Shown here in pieces: positions 6,632 to 7,767 of a stretch of DNA of 7,767 nucleotides. Positions within the stretch are counted from its first letter, which is position 1. The number at the start of each line of letters is the position of its first letter. Position numbers and translations under genes: made by a program. Below the pieces are notes generated by a model, which did no database searches, had not been told where the DNA came from, and saw only the letters and a program-made list of their open reading frames with translations. This DNA comes from Acetobacteraceae bacterium (GTDB taxonomy: Bacteria > Pseudomonadota > Alphaproteobacteria > Acetobacterales > Acetobacteraceae). The stretch is from contig DAHWBL010000323.1 in the NCBI GenBank assembly GCA_027323595.1, positions 1 through 7,767 on the forward strand. Reading direction: 5' to 3'.

Positions 6632-7474
6632 TCAATCCTTAAAAAGAAACCGACGGAGTTTCCCACGACGTGCGGCCAAGAACCCAATAAGGGCAACCGC
6701 GGCGACGGAAAGGTCGGACGGCTCCGGAACATTTGGGCCGTTATTGTTGGTCACATTACGAACCTGGATGGCTGAGAACGTCGCAAGGCCAGGGGCCGAC
6801 GTCACATCCAAAGTCTCGGTCGTCGCATTAGCCGTGAAAGTACCCGTGACATCCTGCGTCACGGTGGATGTCGCGGAGCCGTTCACTCCATTGCCGGTGA
6901 GGGCAAGGGATACGGCACTCGAACCGTCGGAGTATGTTGTCAGCCAGTTTGAATCCCAGGGGGATTCAAAAATCTGAATGAGATAGTTCTGACCGACCGT
7001 GAGCCCACCGAGCGACATTGTGGTAAGATTGCCACCATACCCGACATCGAGCGCCTGTATGCCATAGCCGACCATCGCCTGATAATTGGCGCTCCAGCCA
7101 GAGTAGGGCGCACCAAGACCACCGATGAACGTGTTGGGCGCGTAAAGGCCACCACCGCTGACATTGGGGTTGTTGAGCGTGATATTGGAGCCCGCAAAGC
7201 TGTCGGTCGTCGCACTCAGGGACGACACACCATTGAACGTCACCCCGTTCACCGTCGCGCCAGCCGAGTTGGCCGTCGCCGAGTCAACGAAGGTTCCGGT
7301 GGTCACCACATCGCTTGCAACACCCGTCTCGTTCGACACTGCCCCCCAGGTGATGGAGGCATTGGCGAGCGCGCTGGACAGCGGGGCCGCCGCGACACCG
7401 GCGGCGAGCAGCGCCGCAAGGCCGAAGCGGCGGGCCGTGTGCGCCGAAGTCATTGTCAGTGCTGAATGTTTCAC
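6632..7474 (-). CDS. Secreted PEP-CTERM sorting domain protein
   Basis: A 280-aa exported protein. A signal peptide (basic ARR at 14-16, hydrophobic core from F17 to A30) ends at a likely cleavage site, ALANA/SITWG, after residue 39. The middle is low in Lys and Cys and rich in Gly, Ser, Thr, Asn and Val, as in a beta-sandwich surface domain (TVNGVTFNG, GGLTVGQNYLIQIFES). The C-terminus has VPEPS (249-253), a hydrophobic helix (255-268) and an Arg-rich tail (ARRGKLRR). This is the PEP-CTERM signal recognised by exosortase and is usually tied to exopolysaccharide and envelope display. Ligand and role are unknown; no exosortase gene is in the window. I chose GTG 7474, with AGGAG 5 bases upstream, because it gives a normal signal peptide. 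The in-frame ATG at 7531 (GGAGG, 5-base spacing) would add 19 residues; ATG 7453 has no ribosome site. Confidence 0.9.
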   Translation of the reverse strand: MKHSALTMTSAHTARRFGLAALLAAGVAAAPLSSALANASITWGAVSNETGVASDVVTTGTFVDSATANSAGATVNGVTFNGVSSLSATTDSFAGSNITLNNPNVSGGGLYAPNTFIGGLGAPYSGWSANYQAMVGYGIQALDVGYGGNLTTMSLGGLTVGQNYLIQIFESPWDSNWLTTYSDGSSAVSLALTGNGVNGSATSTVTQDVTGTFTANATTETLDVTSAPGLATFSAIQVRNVTNNNGPNVPEPSDLSVAAVALIGFLAARRGKLRRFLFKD

Positions 7475-7479
7475 AGCAG

Positions 7480-7484
7480 CTCCT
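7480..7484 (-). promoter_or_regulatory. Ribosome binding site for GTG start at 7474
   Basis: On the - strand AGGAG stands 5 bases before GTG 7474. This start yields a signal peptide of ordinary length, which is why I prefer it. Confidence 0.5.
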
Positions 7485-7536
7485 ACCGAAAATCGTTCAA
7501 TTTGAAGACCCACATGACCGTCACGGCGCATATCTG

Positions 7537-7541
7537 CCTCC
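7537..7541 (-). promoter_or_regulatory. Alternative ribosome binding site for ATG 7531
   Basis: GGAGG on the - strand, 5 bases before an ATG at 7531 in the same frame as the PEP-CTERM protein with no stop between. It is the stronger Shine-Dalgarno of the two. If used, the signal peptide would gain a 19-residue extension beginning MRRDGHVGLQ. Confidence 0.45.
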
Positions 7542-7554
7542 AAGATGACGTGAG

Positions 7555-7582
7555 ATTTAACCGAAGCCGGAGCCAAAAGCAA
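7555..7582 (-). promoter_or_regulatory. Weak sigma-70-type promoter candidate
   Basis: Read on the - strand, TTGCTT (7582-7577) and TTAAAT (7560-7555) are separated by 16 bases. Each box is only a partial match. Initiation near 7548 would leave the GGAGG/ATG 7531 start correctly placed in the leader. Confidence 0.25.
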
Positions 7583-7725
7583 GCTTTGAATCGCCCCGCC
7601 GCGGAGATTCTTTGCCCCCCGCCCCGCCACCGATCGCCCCCGATCATCTCCCGCAAACCCGTGGAAAACCTGCGTAATTCTACTTAGGGCCGGAACGCTC
7701 CACCCGCCGCCGGGCGCCCGCCGCG

Positions 7726-7750
7726 CCCCCCCCGGCCCACCCCGCCACCC
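7726..7750 (-). other. G-quadruplex-type motif on the - strand
   Basis: The - strand has four G tracts of 3, 4, 3 and 8 bases (complement of C runs at 7748-7750, 7740-7743, 7736-7738 and 7726-7733). They are separated by loops of 4, 1 and 2 bases, which satisfies the usual G3+ N1-7 pattern. Whether it folds or matters in vivo is unknown, since such motifs arise by chance in GC-rich DNA. Confidence 0.4.
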
Positions 7751-7767
7751 GGCATGATACCGATAGT

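Larger units (their letters stand above)
7475..7767. other. Upstream region of the PEP-CTERM gene
   Basis: About 290 bases with no convincing gene. It holds the two candidate ribosome sites, a weak promoter candidate, a short inverted repeat (GATCG, CCCC, CGATC at about 7633-7646) and very C-rich stretches on the + strand. The frames open here on both strands are short or explained by C-richness. Confidence 0.5.

Noticed and set aside
6477..6977. Open frame on the + strand through the terminator and the end of the PEP-CTERM gene
   Set aside because: It crosses a strong terminator hairpin and lies antisense to the PEP-CTERM C-terminus. No domain is visible.
7387..7434. Twin-arginine (Tat) signal in the PEP-CTERM protein
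   Set aside because: ARRFGLAAL has two Arg but lacks the S/T-R-R-x-F-L-K pattern. A general secretory signal is more likely, as for other PEP-CTERM proteins.
7687..7755. Short - strand open frame beginning MPGGGVGRGG
   Set aside because: Only 22 codons of Gly/Arg from C-rich DNA, with no ribosome site in view.

Overview
The window reads as chromosome of a very GC-rich proteobacterium. Dense GC-rich genes, ATGA/TGATG gene overlaps and a PEP-CTERM protein fit a Rhodospirillales-type alphaproteobacterium such as Acetobacteraceae. That taxonomic call is inference; no rRNA or marker gene is present.

Layout. (a) 1-1313, + strand: the 3' end of an unrecognised gene, overlapping by ATGA with a second unrecognised gene of 292 codons. 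(b) 1314-1353: a 40-bp gap holding a close match to a sigma-54 (-24/-12) promoter. (c) 1354-5466, + strand: a tightly coupled four-gene catabolic cassette. It encodes a cytosine-deaminase-like amidohydrolase, a RutB-like isochorismatase-fold cysteine hydrolase, a small cupin, and a CocE/S15-type serine hydrolase. The first three junctions overlap or nearly touch (TGATG, ATGA, 2-bp gap), so the genes are probably one transcript with coupled translation. (d) 5463-5650: a perfect 14-bp tandem duplication over the last stop codon, then an abrupt fall in GC. (e) 5651-6508, + strand: a lower-GC gene for a class I SAM methyltransferase-like protein. (f) 6548-6581: a long symmetric hairpin flanked by A and T tracts, placed as a bidirectional terminator between converging genes. 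(g) 6632-7474, - strand: a secreted protein with a signal peptide and a C-terminal PEP-CTERM sorting tail. (h) 7475-7767: its upstream region, with an alternative in-frame start, a weak promoter candidate and a G-quadruplex-type motif on the - strand.

How the genes may work together. The cassette has a metal-dependent deaminase or ring-opening amidohydrolase, a cysteine hydrolase that in relatives attacks ureido/carbamoyl amides, a metal-binding cupin and an ester/amide hydrolase. This composition suggests stepwise breakdown of a nitrogen-rich cyclic amide or ureide to release usable nitrogen. The sigma-54-like promoter fits nitrogen-limitation control. The substrate cannot be read from the sequence. 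The methyltransferase and PEP-CTERM genes look unrelated to the cassette and may be a separately acquired segment.
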